This document shows positions 31,927 through 43,529 of a stretch of 64,000 nt of DNA, one piece after another. Source of the DNA: Thelonectria olida. Lineage: Eukaryota > Ascomycota > Sordariomycetes > Hypocreales > Nectriaceae. A program made the position numbers and the translations under genes. Positions within the stretch are counted from its first letter, which is position 1. The number at the start of each line of letters is the position of its first letter. The DNA lies in assembly GCA_020736575.1 (NCBI GenBank), contig JAGPYM010000027.1, positions 310,001 to 374,000 on the forward strand. The letters are read 5' to 3'. Under the pieces are notes generated by a model. That model searched no databases. It was given only the letters and a program-made list of their open reading frames with translations, and was not told the DNA's origin.

Positions 31927-33888
31927 CCGGGCTGTCGACGTGTGTGATAGTGGACCTGAGTATATAATCGTGGAGCCTCCAGGAAGGGCAAATTTTGGTA
32001 ACACTATCAACATGGTCGCATGGCCTGTGGTAGTGAGAGTGTACTTAGAAGGCTGGCGTCTGGGGCTGTCGACTGCCCGGTTGGTAACCTGCACTTGGCT
32101 CCAGTGTTCGGTAACTAATACTGGCCTTTTGAAGTCGGCGCTGTCGCGAATGTACGAGTCCTGAAAAGAGGAAGAAGCCGTCAGTTCTTTTCGTACACAT
32201 GCTTGAGAGAAAAGGGGAGGGGGTTTGTAGGTTGAGAGGACCACGGCGGCCGTCGGGAATTGCGTGTATCTTGAGGGACTGAGGATCTCAGGGAATGTTG
32301 ATATAACTTTCGATAATTTTACAGAGTTGAACGTGGAATCTTAAAACCAATCTGCATCAAGTTATCAGCGATGCTCTCAGTCTATCTCGATAACGTGGTG
32401 ACTCGACTACTGCCAGGTTCGCGGCAGGATTTGACTCTGCTGAACGACGAAGCAGACGAGAAGAGGGAAAAATGAGAGAGAGGGAGTACCTAACCAGAGA
32501 AGAAGAAACAGCAACGGAAAACGATGGTACGAATTCGACAAAAGCTCGAAACAGGTCGGATTTCGCTTGATTTTCGTACACGAACCATATACAAGTAGAC
32601 ATTTCGCGATGCACCATCAACAAGGTGATGACTGCATTGGCAAGGTGCAGCGAGCTCCTGCATCCCTGTCGACCAGTGCTTGTGTGCCGGCTCAGCGGGC
32701 GCTGCGACTAGGGGCGTGGCTGTCGCGTGGGGAACTTGGGTAGAAGCGATTTATCTTGGTCCCTCAAGCGAGAGAGAGCGACCCATTGAGGTTTGCAGTT
32801 GCAGCGCGCATCATGTCCAGCCACGCACTCGACAACAAAAAGAGCAGAACCGCCCGGGACACAAGCCGCACGCTGCGTTGCTCCCAGTACGCGCCCTGGT
32901 TCTATTTGTTGCCCTAGACACGCACGCACGCCAAAGGAGCTGAAATACATGTCCAAAAATCAAAAGAACCTAGACCAGCAAGCAGGCTACCCGATGAACG
33001 AAGGGATTCGTAGTTCTCCGGCTGGGGCGGCAGAGGCTTTGCGGCGTCCAAGCCCACGAGACCAAGGGAACGGATTGACCTGCCGCTTTAGAGCCAAGTT
33101 GGACGCCTCAACTGCCAATTTGGAGTCGAATCTCCATTTCTTTCGGCCGGGGCTAGCGATCAATGTCCGGGGTATCTTCAACTTGGGAGGGGTTTGCCTC
33201 GGACACATCTTGTTCTCTCCCTCTCTCTCTTTCTCTGTGTGTGTGTCTACTCCAAGATTCATTTTCCTCGTGTATCAACCCTCTTGTCCAACCTGCAGAG
33301 CCATAGTCCACGTTGTTAACAATCGGCGCCTACCCGCAGCCCCCTTCCCCTCCCCCGCCCCAGATCGATCCAGCCACCTGAAGCTACGATCGGACAATAA
33401 GACGCCCACCGCCGTTACGGCCCGTTTCCTGTGCCCCCCCTTAGAATACCACAGGGACCGGAACTAGGCATGGAAGGACAAACAGCCATCGTCACAAGCT
33501 TTTCCTTCGACCGTTGATCTCTTCGTAACCAAACCGCCATGGATCTGCCCTGGGTCCTCTCTCCCCCCCGCGCATTGGACTCTTGATTTTGCGGGGAAAA
33601 ACAAAAACTCTCGACATGTAAACTAGACCGTCATGGGAAGTAGACGCCGTGGCCCGGGGGGTCCTTGTGATGATGCATCATGGGCCATGGTCCCTGGCCT
33701 AGTCATTGTTGGGGAGACATTCCGGGGAGAGCGCTTTTGGTTCAGGAACCTGGGGGAGCCCTGTCTTGATTTTTATTTATTTGATGCCCGCTTGCCCACC
33801 TTTCTCGCCCAGGATTGTCTCGTTCTCGTCTCGTCCCGCTCGTACCGTCCACTCCGTCCCCGAGGCTTGCTGCTCCAACATCGTCGCC
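31927..33888. other. Intergenic, no supportable gene
   Basis: About 2 kb between the surface protein and the cutinase. The longest plus-strand frame (32793-33467) starts at a non-ATG codon and lacks coding character. From about 33,180 the plus strand has C/T-rich tracts that probably belong to the cutinase promoter. Confidence 0.4.
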
Positions 33889-34917
33889 ATGCGTCCCGTT
33901 GGCCTTCTCCCTCTGGCGCTCCTCGCCGCCGTCACTGACAATGTCCTCGCCGAGACGACAAACTGCACCGAAGGCCTGTACATTGTCGTTGCGCGCGGCA
34001 CAGGCGAAGCCGAAGGAACCGGCGCCTTTGGCAACATCTCCCAGAGCATCGCGTCCAAGATCGACGGCTCCATCATTGAACCGCTCGACTACCCAGCCAC
34101 CTTCTCGGACCCTTCGTACAGCGACTCGGAAAAGGACGGCGTCAAGGAGATGCAGGACGTGATCCTCGACTACCACAAGGCCTGCCCCAAGGCAAAATTC
34201 GCAGTCCTGGGCTACTCGCAGGGCGGCCAAGTTGCCAGCGACGCCTTTTGCGGAGGCGCCGGGAATGGCTTCTCGACGCTTTCCGCGCTGTCGTCAGACT
34301 TTGTTGCGGACTCCTGTGAGTGTTTCACACGTTTCGATTAATTCCGAAGTCGCACGAGTTTCCGAAACCTCTGTGTGTGTGTGTGTGTGTGTTGCTGACA
34401 GCTCATTTTTCGCAAGTCGCTGCCATTGTCCTCTTTGGAGACCCCAGTCGCCTTGTCAACGTTACGTACAACCGCGGCACCAGCAAAAAAGACGGTGTAC
34501 GTCTCGAAATCCCCATTCAAACCGATCCGGAAACTAACGGCTGGAACCTAGATCTTTGCGCGTAATAACGTTACTTTCTGCGAGGAGCACTACGGCGACT
34601 TGATGCGATCATTCTGCGACACTGGCGACCGCTATTGCGACGAGGGCGACGACTCTACCGTCCACGGATCCTACTTCCAAAAGTACGGCAAAACCGTAGT
34701 AGACTTTGTCGTGCAACAGTACGAGGCCATGGAGAAGGCTTCGGCCTCGAGTCCTGTCGCAACTACGGCTGCATCAGCGACGGCTTCGAGCACCAGCACG
34801 AGCACTTCGACACAGGCCACTGCCACTGATAATGCGGCGGCAGGCACTGTCCTCCCGCACTTGGTTCTAGTTGGAGCTGTTTGGGCAGGCTTGGAGGTCA
34901 TGAAAGGCATCTTCTAA
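33889..34917 (+). CDS. Secreted cutinase-family serine esterase with GPI-type C-terminus, three exons
   Basis: Exons 33889-34315, 34402-34496 and 34552-34917 give 295 residues. Introns are 86 nt (GTGAGT to GACAG) and 55 nt (GTACGT, AACTAAC branch, CCTAG). A signal peptide covers about residues 1-21. The alpha/beta-hydrolase triad is visible: Ser110 in GYSQGG, Asp200 in CDTGDRYC and His212 in STVHGSY, as in cutinases and acetylxylan esterases (Pfam Cutinase, CE5). After about residue 230 comes a Ser/Thr/Ala-rich linker and then a hydrophobic C-terminus with a small-residue site Asp-Asn-Ala-Ala before it, as in GPI-anchored proteins. Typical secreted cutinases lack this tail, so this one may stay on the cell wall or membrane. 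Whether it acts on cutin, acetylxylan or another ester cannot be told from the motifs. Confidence 0.88.
34372..34392 (+). repeat. (TG)n microsatellite in cutinase intron 1
   Basis: About ten TG units lie just before the branch-site region TTGCTGACAG of intron 1. They are spliced out, so length changes should be tolerated. Confidence 0.9.
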
Positions 34918-35169
34918 ATCGGGTTGGAATGGGGGAACATGTCACCATTTGTAGACACGATTTGGAGTTGGAGACACGACCGAACAAGTTACTCCGCGTG
35001 GGGATTTGAATTTCAGGGAACCGTAATCCCTGGATACCTGAGCCCTTGGAGGGCTAGAAGCCTAGAACTAATCATTCGTACACGTGTGCCTTTGCTTCCG
35101 TGAGAGGGCAAGTCCCTTTGACTCTAACACTGATTGTTCTTTCTCTATGGGCCGGGAGCCTTGGCCTCC

Positions 35170-36512
35170 TCAAAAAGAAGCCCAACGAGGAGGTCGGCGC
35201 TATGACAGGGAGAAGGGTGAGTACAAAAATGGGTAAGGCGACGGAATGTCAACTTACAGATGGCTCCGATTGAGTGTCCTCGATGATGACAACGCGGGTC
35301 GCCTGCTCACCGGACAAAAGGGGCTGGCGATTTCGGGATCGCTCACGCTCAAAATACTCCTCCATGCCTTGATTCCGGGCCTGGGCACGACCTCGAGCCA
35401 CTTTGATGTCCTCAGTGATCAAATACGTGTAAGCCAGTGTGTAGGCACAACGCTGGACATCTCTGAGATAGAGACGAGCCTCAGTGGCAGTACAAGAAGT
35501 ATGAGGGAGTCGGTTAGCCATAGCAGACCATGCCTGACCACGAGCGAAGGATGGGTTGAGGGTGATCATAAGCCTGTCAAGCACTCCGAGTTGGTGGTCC
35601 ACCCAACGGCCCAAGGACGTATTAGGATGGACTTCAATAGTGCGAAGAGGCACCGCTTTGGGACGAGGAGAAACATAGTCCTTCACGTCGTCGTCACCAA
35701 TGGCGGGATCGATGGTTCGAATTGCATGAACAGAGAAGGCTTCGCACATGGCATACGTGAGCTCCATTTGTGTAGGGGTCAACTCGGTTGGCGTGTAGCC
35801 AGACCCAATAGAAGCCACTGGGATCGTAGGCTCTTCAGCAACCAGAGAGAGGAACATAAACTCCATGTGCGAATCAACCTGCTCCCACCAGGTTGGCCTA
35901 GGAACAAAAACAGGAACAGGACCTGGGATAGCGACGACGGGAGCTGGGGTAGGAACCGAAGTTGGGGCCTGGCGAACAGGAACTGGCTCTTGGCGAACAA
36001 CACGAATAACCCTAAGGCTCGATGTTAGTGACAAGTCATCACGTTTGACACAGAAGAAGGGAAACGTACGACATAGCTGCGCGGCGGGCCATGTAGTCAT
36101 TGACTGCCGCCTCCACTGCACCCCAGTCCATAGGAGTTCCATCATTCCTGTAGTCCCGGCATGCATACCTGACGAGCATGCGATGGGCACGATCCTCAAA
36201 CTTGTTGCTGATCTCGTGCGCCGCCTCGAGGTGAATACTATCGAGTCGGACTCCATATCCCATGGCAATAAGAGTCAGCATCACATACAACTTGAGGCCA
36301 TCGTTGTCTAGCGACCCAATCTCGCCGTTGGTGAAAAAGATGTCCTTGATAGCCAAAACAAGAGGGCTGTAAAGCTCCTGAAGGATGGCAGGAATATGCT
36401 CGAGATGCGAATCGAGAGGGTCACAGAGCGAAAAGAACTCGCGGTCGGCGTCGACATCAGGGGGAAGAATGGCTCGGGAGCGAGCAAGATGGTCGATCTG
36501 CTCGAAAAACAC
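35170..36512 (-). CDS. Protein of unknown function, three exons, start uncertain
   Basis: Exons 36512-36070 (5' end open), 36011-35258 and 35199-35170 join in one frame to at least 408 residues. Both introns are clear: 58 nt with GTACGT and CTTAG, and 58 nt with GTAAGT and TCATAG. The protein has a helical N-terminal domain with FFEQIDHLARSRAIL and repeated Leu/Ile patterns (about 1-150), a Pro/Val-rich linker (about 155-185), and a second helical domain with conserved-looking aromatic and Arg residues, ending in an acidic-to-basic tail. I do not recognise it. The frame has no ATG at its start. Upstream it reads back through codons 36546-36513 to TAG, preceded by ATG-CCT-CCC at 36556, so either an upstream exon joins at the CCTAG or the start is broken. 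Downstream neighbour is the divergent cutinase. Confidence 0.55.
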
Positions 36513-37893
36513 GGCCGCAATGGGAATGTCGAAGACGCTTACCTTCTAGGGAGGCATCTTGGAGAACGGAGAGGAGATGGTCGCGGATGGGAAAGACTTG
36601 AAGAGTCGAAGTGTGAGAGGATGGAGAGTGCCTATAAATGTGGAAGGGCGAAGAGAAGAGAGATGTGGAAGGGCGGAGAGAGGAGAGATGCGAGGGTGAA
36701 GAGAGAAAAGGTGGGAGGGTGAAGGGAGGGGAACGTGAGAGAGGGCATAGGAGAGGGGTCGAGAACAGAGAAGGAGAGAGAGAAGAGGAAGGAAGAAAGT
36801 AGAGGAAGTAGAAGGTTCCATGTGATTAAGCGAGCGGAGAACAAGAGTCACACATCATGGAACGAGGCTTCTCATAGGCCTTCGCTGCGCCGGTTGGCCG
36901 CGTGTCTGGCAGCTGCGAGCAGGTCAGGAGGCGTCGGAAGCAGCCGGTCTTCCGATAAACACAAGCACTCCAGTGGCTTCTGACGCGTTATTGGCCATGG
37001 CGATCGTTATTGCCATGGGGACGACCGAGCACCGGAGCAAGTTGCCTCCTCGAAGAAGATTCTACTCTCCCTGGTGACTCGATTTGGAAGACCGTCGATT
37101 CAGAAGGAAGGAGATGGGTGTAGAGATGACTCAATGGGGGTCACGATGCGAAGGCACTCTTGGCACCCAAAGCATTGAGGCAAGAGACTACTTCTGTCGT
37201 TGAGAGATGGGTGATTCAGAGATGCAGGGCTTGACGTCGTGAGCCAACACTCAAGTCTCCTGAAGTGTCGGGGGGCTCTCCAAGGTCAACTGAGGATTCT
37301 CTACACCCGCGTGTCCTTGACGTCAGAAATCTCTTCTCATCAGATAGATTGCACCTCCCCAACAGGCCTTCTCGCAAAAAGAGCTCGCTAGAACATGTTG
37401 TTCACCTCAGGACGGGTGGGAATGCGCAGAAAATCAAACGTGTCACGTAACAAAGAAGGCATTGGAAAGCCCTGAATTGCGTTCTACTACGCGAATGAAC
37501 CATCATTGAGTGAGAAGAGATGATAATTGCAACTATCTGGTTTGTTGACCAATTGATGGCCTCCAGCTCAGGAGCTAACAATGACAATTGCAACTGTTCC
37601 CACCGTGTCGATTCCGTGACCCCAGACCTCCATGTCCTCCAAAAAGTCAGAGTATTCCCCGATTCCCCTTCTTAGTGAGTTGAAAAGCCACGTAGTTACC
37701 GGCAGATGGCTAGCAGGATGCAGGCGGACACAAATTGTTGAGTTGGTCGTCCGGCGAGTTTGAAGAGGGGAATCGATCTGACAACCAATGGCACTTGCAG
37801 TGCTTTGCAAAAGTCAGTGGTTAGCATAGAGTCACTAGACAAAAGTCAACGAAGATTGCACATACCGACATGGGAATAATAATGGCGTGTTCA
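36513..37893. other. Intergenic with CT-rich leader and a spliced 3' UTR
   Basis: 36,513-36,850 is pyrimidine-rich on the minus strand, with a 25-bp minisatellite, and probably leads the minus-strand gene. 36,850-37,560 shows nothing clear. A well-formed 63-nt minus-strand intron at 37865-37803 (GTATGT start, CACTGAC branch, CAAAG end) lies just downstream of the stop of the small gene at 37894, so it would be a 3' UTR intron. Confidence 0.45.
36640..36735. repeat. 25-bp minisatellite, four diverged copies
   Basis: Units start at 36640, 36665, 36690 and 36711. The first two differ at only a few bases (core GTGGAAGGGCG.AGAGA); the third and fourth are shorter and more diverged. It lies in the purine-rich upstream region of the minus-strand gene at 35170-36512. 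Confidence 0.7.
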
Positions 37894-38264
37894 CTAGTGA
37901 CGGTAACCGCGCTGAGCTTGATAACGCGGGGACATGAACATCCCGTCTGAGAGGTCGTTCGCCATCATTCTGCGTTTCTCAATTAGTATTTCTCCAGAGC
38001 ATAAATGGGCCACGGAGAGCGACCCGAGGGTGTGAGCACAACGGACCTGGCAAATACGTAGGCGAAAAAGCACGCGAACAAACCAGCGAAGATACCAAAA
38101 ATGGTCAAGGCCATGATCTCAGCAGCGTTGATTTTCGGAGCCCATGTTGGTAAAAAGGAAACCCGCTGGACTTCGACGGGAACAGGTTGGACTTCGTTGG
38201 GAACATTCTGGATATCCTCGACTTGATCGCCAACAACGTCCTGTTCGCCTTCAGACGACGACAT
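37894..38264 (-). CDS. Small single-pass membrane protein, two exons, unknown
   Basis: Exons 38264-38047 and 37969-37894 give 97 residues. The 77-nt intron starts GTCCGT, has a perfect TACTAAT branch site and ends CGCAG; the join is in frame. Residues 1-45 are acidic with Pro/Val repeats, 49-71 form a convincing membrane segment rich in Phe, Leu, Ile and Ala with a Gly-Ile-Ph-like pattern, and the rest is a short basic tail ending in Arg-Gly-Tyr-Arg-His. Reading through the intron instead gives a different 21-residue tail, so retention would change only the C-terminus. A palindromic TATA box lies 152 bp upstream. No family is recognised. The composition is not strongly C/T-biased here, so the membrane segment is more credible than in the neighbours. 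Confidence 0.5.
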
Positions 38265-41200
38265 GACGACAGATTCGGAGAGACGAGTGAAAGAGAATTG
38301 AAGGAGAAACAAATCGACCTCTTGGTGCGAGTGGTGACGAGCAGGAAAACGTAGTCCAGGCTCGTACTCGCAGAAGACGGTGATCGCGTCTAGAAATACG
38401 GATCTGTCAAGATATGGTATATATACCAGGCAACGAAAACGATGAAGCAAGACACTTGCCAGACGTAGGCAGCGATGAGATAACCGAGTATGAAAGAGAG
38501 GAAGATGCGGGCAAGGAGAATCCAGGTGGCCAACAGCTTGTCTGTTTCGGGGGAGAAGGGAGAGGGCATGGTAGGACCAAGTTGGGGTTTGGGCTTGGGG
38601 AAGAGGGGGAGTGTGGTCGAGCTTACAGGTCAGAGACGCAAGTTGGAGCTCAGAGAATCAGCCACGAGGTGGTGACACAAGCAGGTAGCAGTGCGAGTGA
38701 AGGATGTTGAAGTTGAAACGAAGATGTGCGGAGTGTTGATGTTGTGAAGCACCAGAAGCTGAAAGGCGCGCGAGGTTTGGGTGAAAAGAAAAGGTTCAGG
38801 AAAGAAGGCAGAAGTGCCTGAGGGGTGAATTTATGTTGTCTGCCAGCTGCCAGCCATACACCAGATCAGTAGCTGGGGACAACGAATCACAGCCCAAGAA
38901 ATAGGAAGAGGAGGAGGGCCTGAGAAACCCGACTTGCCCACACGCAAGCTATTCCTCATTCGTTCCTGATAATGATACGTCCTGAGAAGAATACGCAATC
39001 AGTGAGCACATTAATCTGTTTCCTGCCTCATTGGGGACGAAAATGGGCTTCCTGAGGCCGATATCCCTCAATCAGCCTCAACCACCCCCCCGTGTTCCCA
39101 ACCAACAGCCTCAGCTAGGTACGTAGCATGCAGAAACTCTGCCACCTGACCGTCCAAATAGGAATCAATGCACCTATGGTTCCTGCCATTTTCGTGTTAT
39201 CCTTGCCGCGGGGTTTTGTTGAAGGGATGTCTCCCACCAGATGGCCCAACAAAGGGGTGGGAACCTTCTGCTGGGACACTCGTGCCCACAAGCAGCACGC
39301 CTGGCAGTGGCGAAGTAGATTTGATTGTCGGAGCTTGGCCTCGTCAAGTAGTTGCATGCATGCTGTCAAAGATTGTCGTAGGTTCTTGTCGAGTTGCATC
39401 CTCGATCGAGATGGTCGCGGAGAGTCTGATAGTATTCGGTTAGCTGACTTGGTCATTCTTCGTAGACATCAACTCCCTGCCTTCTCGAATCCTATCGCCA
39501 GAGCTTTCCATAGCTGTATTCCTCCTTGGAGCAACTGTTCCCCATCTCGACAAGCAGAATCATTCAAAGCGAGTGCACCGCGACGCGCCCCGCCCTCCCT
39601 ACCGACGATCCCAGTCCAAGATCCCCAACCTTCGAGTTGCCAGCCATAGTTTACCTAAGTGACTGGCTGTCTAGCTTCGAAATTAGACGGCGGTTCACTT
39701 GGATAACTCTCAGTCTCCCAACAGGGAGCATCTGCTAATGGCCGCGGCAAATCCCTGGCGTGTAGAGCCTGGAAGCTCGCAGCTTGCTCAAAGGATAGGG
39801 GGGTTCTGGCTGATATCCTCGAACACTTGGTCAAGTAGGTATTGGGAATGGCCATGCCCACACTGTCGCATTTTGTGGCCTGCTGAACTCGCCCGCTCAG
39901 CACCCCTGAGTGCAGGGACGGGAAGCTCTGCATGTCCGGAAGACCACGCTCAGCGGGAAAGACTTGGACAACCCCAGGCAAGTCTGCAATGACTGACAAC
40001 GCGTCCAGCTTTTGATTCGAACGTCAGGGCCTCCTCCAACCCAGAGGTACGTCCACTTTGCTATCCAGAAAGCCGGCACCGTGGTAAACCTGGGCGAGCC
40101 CCTAGCCTAATTAGTATCGTACCTGTTGCCCTGTCTATTCTGACTTTGTGTCTAGGCTGAGACTGCAAAGATACTCTCAAAATCGATCAGGGGGTCGCCC
40201 TCCCCAGCCAGCTCGACCTTTGTTCCACTCGAAGGCGACAGTCGTCGATTCCCAAGGACCTCCACTCTTTGTCTCCCTTTCCATGGTGATTTGGGCTACA
40301 AGGATATCCTCTGGATGGGCCGTGGGTTTCTTAGAGAAGCTGAGAGAACTCGTTTCGATGGAGATCTGTCAGAAATTGCAGTTAGTATCAGTTCGATGGG
40401 GAGATCTAATGTAACTAACCTCTCCTCTAGCAGGATTCCTTTCTCTCGAAATGACAGCACTGGCGGTCTATTCCACCTCGAAAATAGCAGTTCTAGTCTC
40501 TCGGATCGGCCCATAAGCCGTTCGAAGTGTCAATACTAGCTGCCGTTGCGAAAGCCGTCGGGCCTTGGACTTGAGGGATTTTCGTTGAATTGTAGCATCC
40601 GTGCAAATACTTGACCCATGATGAGACAAGCTCTGGTAGAAGTTGCGAGGCTTGAGAGGCTGTCCACTTTTCAGGGATAAGAATCCAACATCCCTTCTTT
40701 TATCCATCTACTAACAGCTGAAAAAAAAGCCTGGCATGGCTCATAGTCCTGGGAATTTCAAAAGCTGCAGTCAAGGTAAGAATATGGGGCTGAGCTGGGG
40801 TTGCTTGAGTCGGAGGTAGGAAAATTTGAGGAGTTGACAACTTGGTACCATGTTTTCGCTGATGGGATTGTTAGAAACTAAGGAGTGTCGAATTCCGTCA
40901 AAACCTGTTTGTTTGTTCATTCCTGGGCACAGTTACAACGATGCTAACTACGGCAGTCATCCGTTAGTATTCTCCGTGGCTCTGTCGGTTGCACAGAGCT
41001 AAACAAAGCGGGCGTTTATCTCCGACTGTGGGTGGTACACCCGGAACTCTGCAACAAACAATAACTGTGTCTGGCATGCTGGAGTTCCTCTGTGGCCACG
41101 ACCACTCCATGAAACCGCCTCGGTCTCGTCAGAAACAACAGTATTGGCTAACCTACGATGGTAGCAGTCGACTCCCGTCGAATCCATCATCAATAACCTC

Positions 41201-41499
41201 CCTCATGACCTCGAAGACACCAGAGTCACAGGACTGTTCACCGCTACCGATTCCCACCCCAACGAAGACCATGGTTCCAGGACCGAGCAGCTAAGCCCCT
41301 TGGCGCTTTGGTATCCGACAAGAAAGGCCAAAGAGACACAATAGGGTCAAAAGGCCATGATAATATCTTGGTGTACCCTGCTAAGTCTCCGTTCTTGGGC
41401 CGACAGGCCTCGCCTCTTCGGTAGTACAGTCGTCAACCGCGTCAGTCACTCCGTATCCTCCAAGTTGGCTACTATGACAGCAAGACTTTATTGATTCCC
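38265..41499. other. 3.2 kb without a supportable gene
   Basis: After the TATA box the region shows only short frames in all directions. One 173-codon plus frame at 39128-39649 has no family signature. Near 40,430 there is an isolated intron-end-like string (CTAACCTCTCCTCTAG) with no matching exon. No repeats beyond simple runs were seen. The region may be old decayed sequence. Confidence 0.4.
38416..38427 (-). promoter_or_regulatory. Palindromic TATA box
   Basis: GGTATATATACC is a perfect 12-base palindrome 152 bp upstream of the ATG at 38264. Being symmetrical, it could serve either strand, but only the minus strand has a supported gene next to it. Confidence 0.45.
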
Positions 41500-41619
41500 C
41501 TCCTCCACGAGCGCCTCTCCTACGAGCGCCTCCTCCACGAGCGCCTCTCCTACGAGCGCCTCCCCCACGACCCCCTCTGCTGCGAATCCCTCTCCTATGA
41601 CGCCATCGTCTACGAAGCC
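41500..41619 (+). repeat. 15-bp minisatellite, eight units
   Basis: Units alternate CTCCTCCACGAGCGC and CTCTCCTACGAGCGC (four near-perfect units, 41500-41559), then four diverged ones to 41619. One plus-strand frame reads as a Ser/Thr/Ala/Pro repeat of the kind seen in mucin-like wall proteins, but a TGA at 41492-41494 precedes it and no start is near, so it is at most a fragment. Confidence 0.85.
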
Positions 41620-41942
41620 CAATAAAGGACCTCCGCGCTAGCTACACCGATGTCGTCTATGATCTTGATAGCCATTCTCGCGATATCAGGACGTGATGGA
41701 GAGTGCCTAACACAATTGGAATCAACCAACCCAACCGAATCTTCCATCGGCTTTGTTTTGCGAAATCTCTTGTTACCAACCTTGAGATTCTTCAAGAGTC
41801 ATCTTTATAAATCAACCGTCAAGCTGCTGTTATTCCTACCCGTTAAAGGCGTGCCTTCTTTACGTTGCTAGCTTTCTAGGCTGACTGGGTGACGCACGAC
41901 GCCCGTTTGAAGCTCTAGACGCTCTGGATGTGGATGTCGTCG

Positions 41943-42450
41943 TTAAAAGTTAGCTTTCGCAAGGCACACATCTTGAAGATGCTGGGACCGAGAAAGCCGA
42001 GACATGGAAGCAAGATGTGGGCTAGGTAAGGGACCGGAACGACTGATTCTGGCTGAACACTCACCTGTATTACAACTAGAGACCATCTGCATAAGACTAT
42101 GCGCGTCCCACAGCGCCTCGGCGTCTTCGATCGATTCCGATGTAATATGCAAAGAAGTTATCAAAGGATAGGCGAAGAAACGACATCCGAGTTCTTGGGG
42201 ACCTCCAATCCTCCCCCACGATAGTTTGCATTTGTGGAACTATTGTCGAGAGGTTTCGGATTAGGGAGACCCCAAGTATAGGAAGGTCATTTCAAGCCTT
42301 GGATTCTTCATGTATTTCCGGGTAGTATCCAATATGTACAATGGCACACAGCTGTTCTGCTTTTGTTTTCGAGGCGTAATAGATGGCAGCAAGCAAGACG
42401 TAGGACTGCATGCGGAGGAGGGAAGACTGTACCAAAGGAAATGCATTGAA
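41943..42450 (-). pseudogene. Decayed gene fragments, possibly a fungal transcription factor
   Basis: Two coherent stretches of about 50 codons survive on the minus strand, separated by stops and frame changes: one at 42450-42290 with a hydrophobic helix pattern around LLRMQSYVLLAAIYYAS, and one at about 42210-42064 with FFAYPLITSLH and EDAEALWDAHSLMQ, ending at a GTGAGT donor-like string. The Leu-rich helix after a Gln resembles the middle homology region of Zn2Cys6 regulators, but this is weak. No zinc-finger part was found. Confidence 0.3.
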
Positions 42451-43322
42451 AGTTTTTCAAACTGGTAGTGTCTTCAGTCTGAAGCTTTTATCTATATTCT
42501 TTTACTAACTGTGGGCTTCAGTAGGCATCCCACGCATCGATATGTTGTCAATCACATCCCCTCCACCTTCGCGTCATTCCCATATTCCCATTCAGCCAAG
42601 AGGAAGAATACAATCATCGCCAACACTAAAGCAACTACCAAATTCCCACTTCCAAAGGCGCGGGAAGTTTTACTTTCTGATGTTGAAGAGGCGCCGAGTT
42701 AGGCTGTCTTCGATATGAATAACAACAGAGGCTCGCTATTTGCACGATTATAGATCTCTAGTGCTAAATCTGTGTCTGGAGGGACCTAGTTCAGCAGTGT
42801 CTTCTGGTTGACACCGACGACTCAACCCTAGTCATCATCAATTTTTTGCAGATTTGCCATATTGATGTGCTTGCCCATCAGTCCGCAAGGTTGGTGTACC
42901 ATTTAGCTTTCTGAAGGTGTCGACCGTTTTCCCAATCCAAGTTTCGACCGGAGCTCTCTCACCAAAAGGACGAATCAACTATCAACGCTGCAAGTCCGGT
43001 AGGACTGATTGGGTTCCAAGGAATGGGCCTATGTTGCCTCGACACTCGCCATTGCCATGCTGACCAAGATGGCGGGGGGGATGGGGGGGGAGTTGGGGCC
43101 GCAACAAGTTCGTTGCCACTTCTTCTGCCCGTAAGTATCGGCTTCGTCTCCGGAAATGTCATGTAAAGCTGACATACACTACCCAGGGGACCAATATAGA
43201 CCCCGATGTTCCGCGAATCGACTAGAATATGGAGAAGAGATGGTTATTGGGGTTGTTGCTCTGGGTAACAGGGACATCTATGAGATGTTGCCAGCTTGGT
43301 GCCATGGTTGCTCTCTGATGTA

Positions 43323-43529
43323 TTAAGCCAAATTACTGGGATAGTGCAGGCAGTAGAGCATGGATAGCAGCTGGATGCGCTGCAGGTCTAGAAGCCCTAG
43401 ATTGTCGGCTTTTGACAACATTGTACATAGCTCCTGACCGAGGTAGTATGATGATAGTTTCGTGTATGACAACAGATCGAATCTAAGCAAGACCTCGGCC
43501 TCCGCTGTAATATTCTCCTGCCGTTCCAC
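43323..43529 (-). pseudogene. Decayed fragment, possibly of a fungal transcription factor
   Basis: A 68-codon frame includes LDLQRIQLLSMLYCLHYPS, which resembles the helix found in the middle homology region of Zn2Cys6 regulators. Beyond its stop the same frame continues with plausible residues for a few codons, then breaks. Other parts of such a protein are not recognisable nearby. Confidence 0.25.

Noticed and set aside
32793..33467. 224-codon plus frame before the cutinase
   Set aside because: Starts at a non-ATG codon, mixed composition changes along its length, and it ends in the cutinase promoter.
37568..37810. 80-codon minus frame after the 3' UTR intron
   Set aside because: It joins to the preceding exon only in a frame that lacks a start and is interrupted by a stop; no single coding model links it to the small membrane gene.
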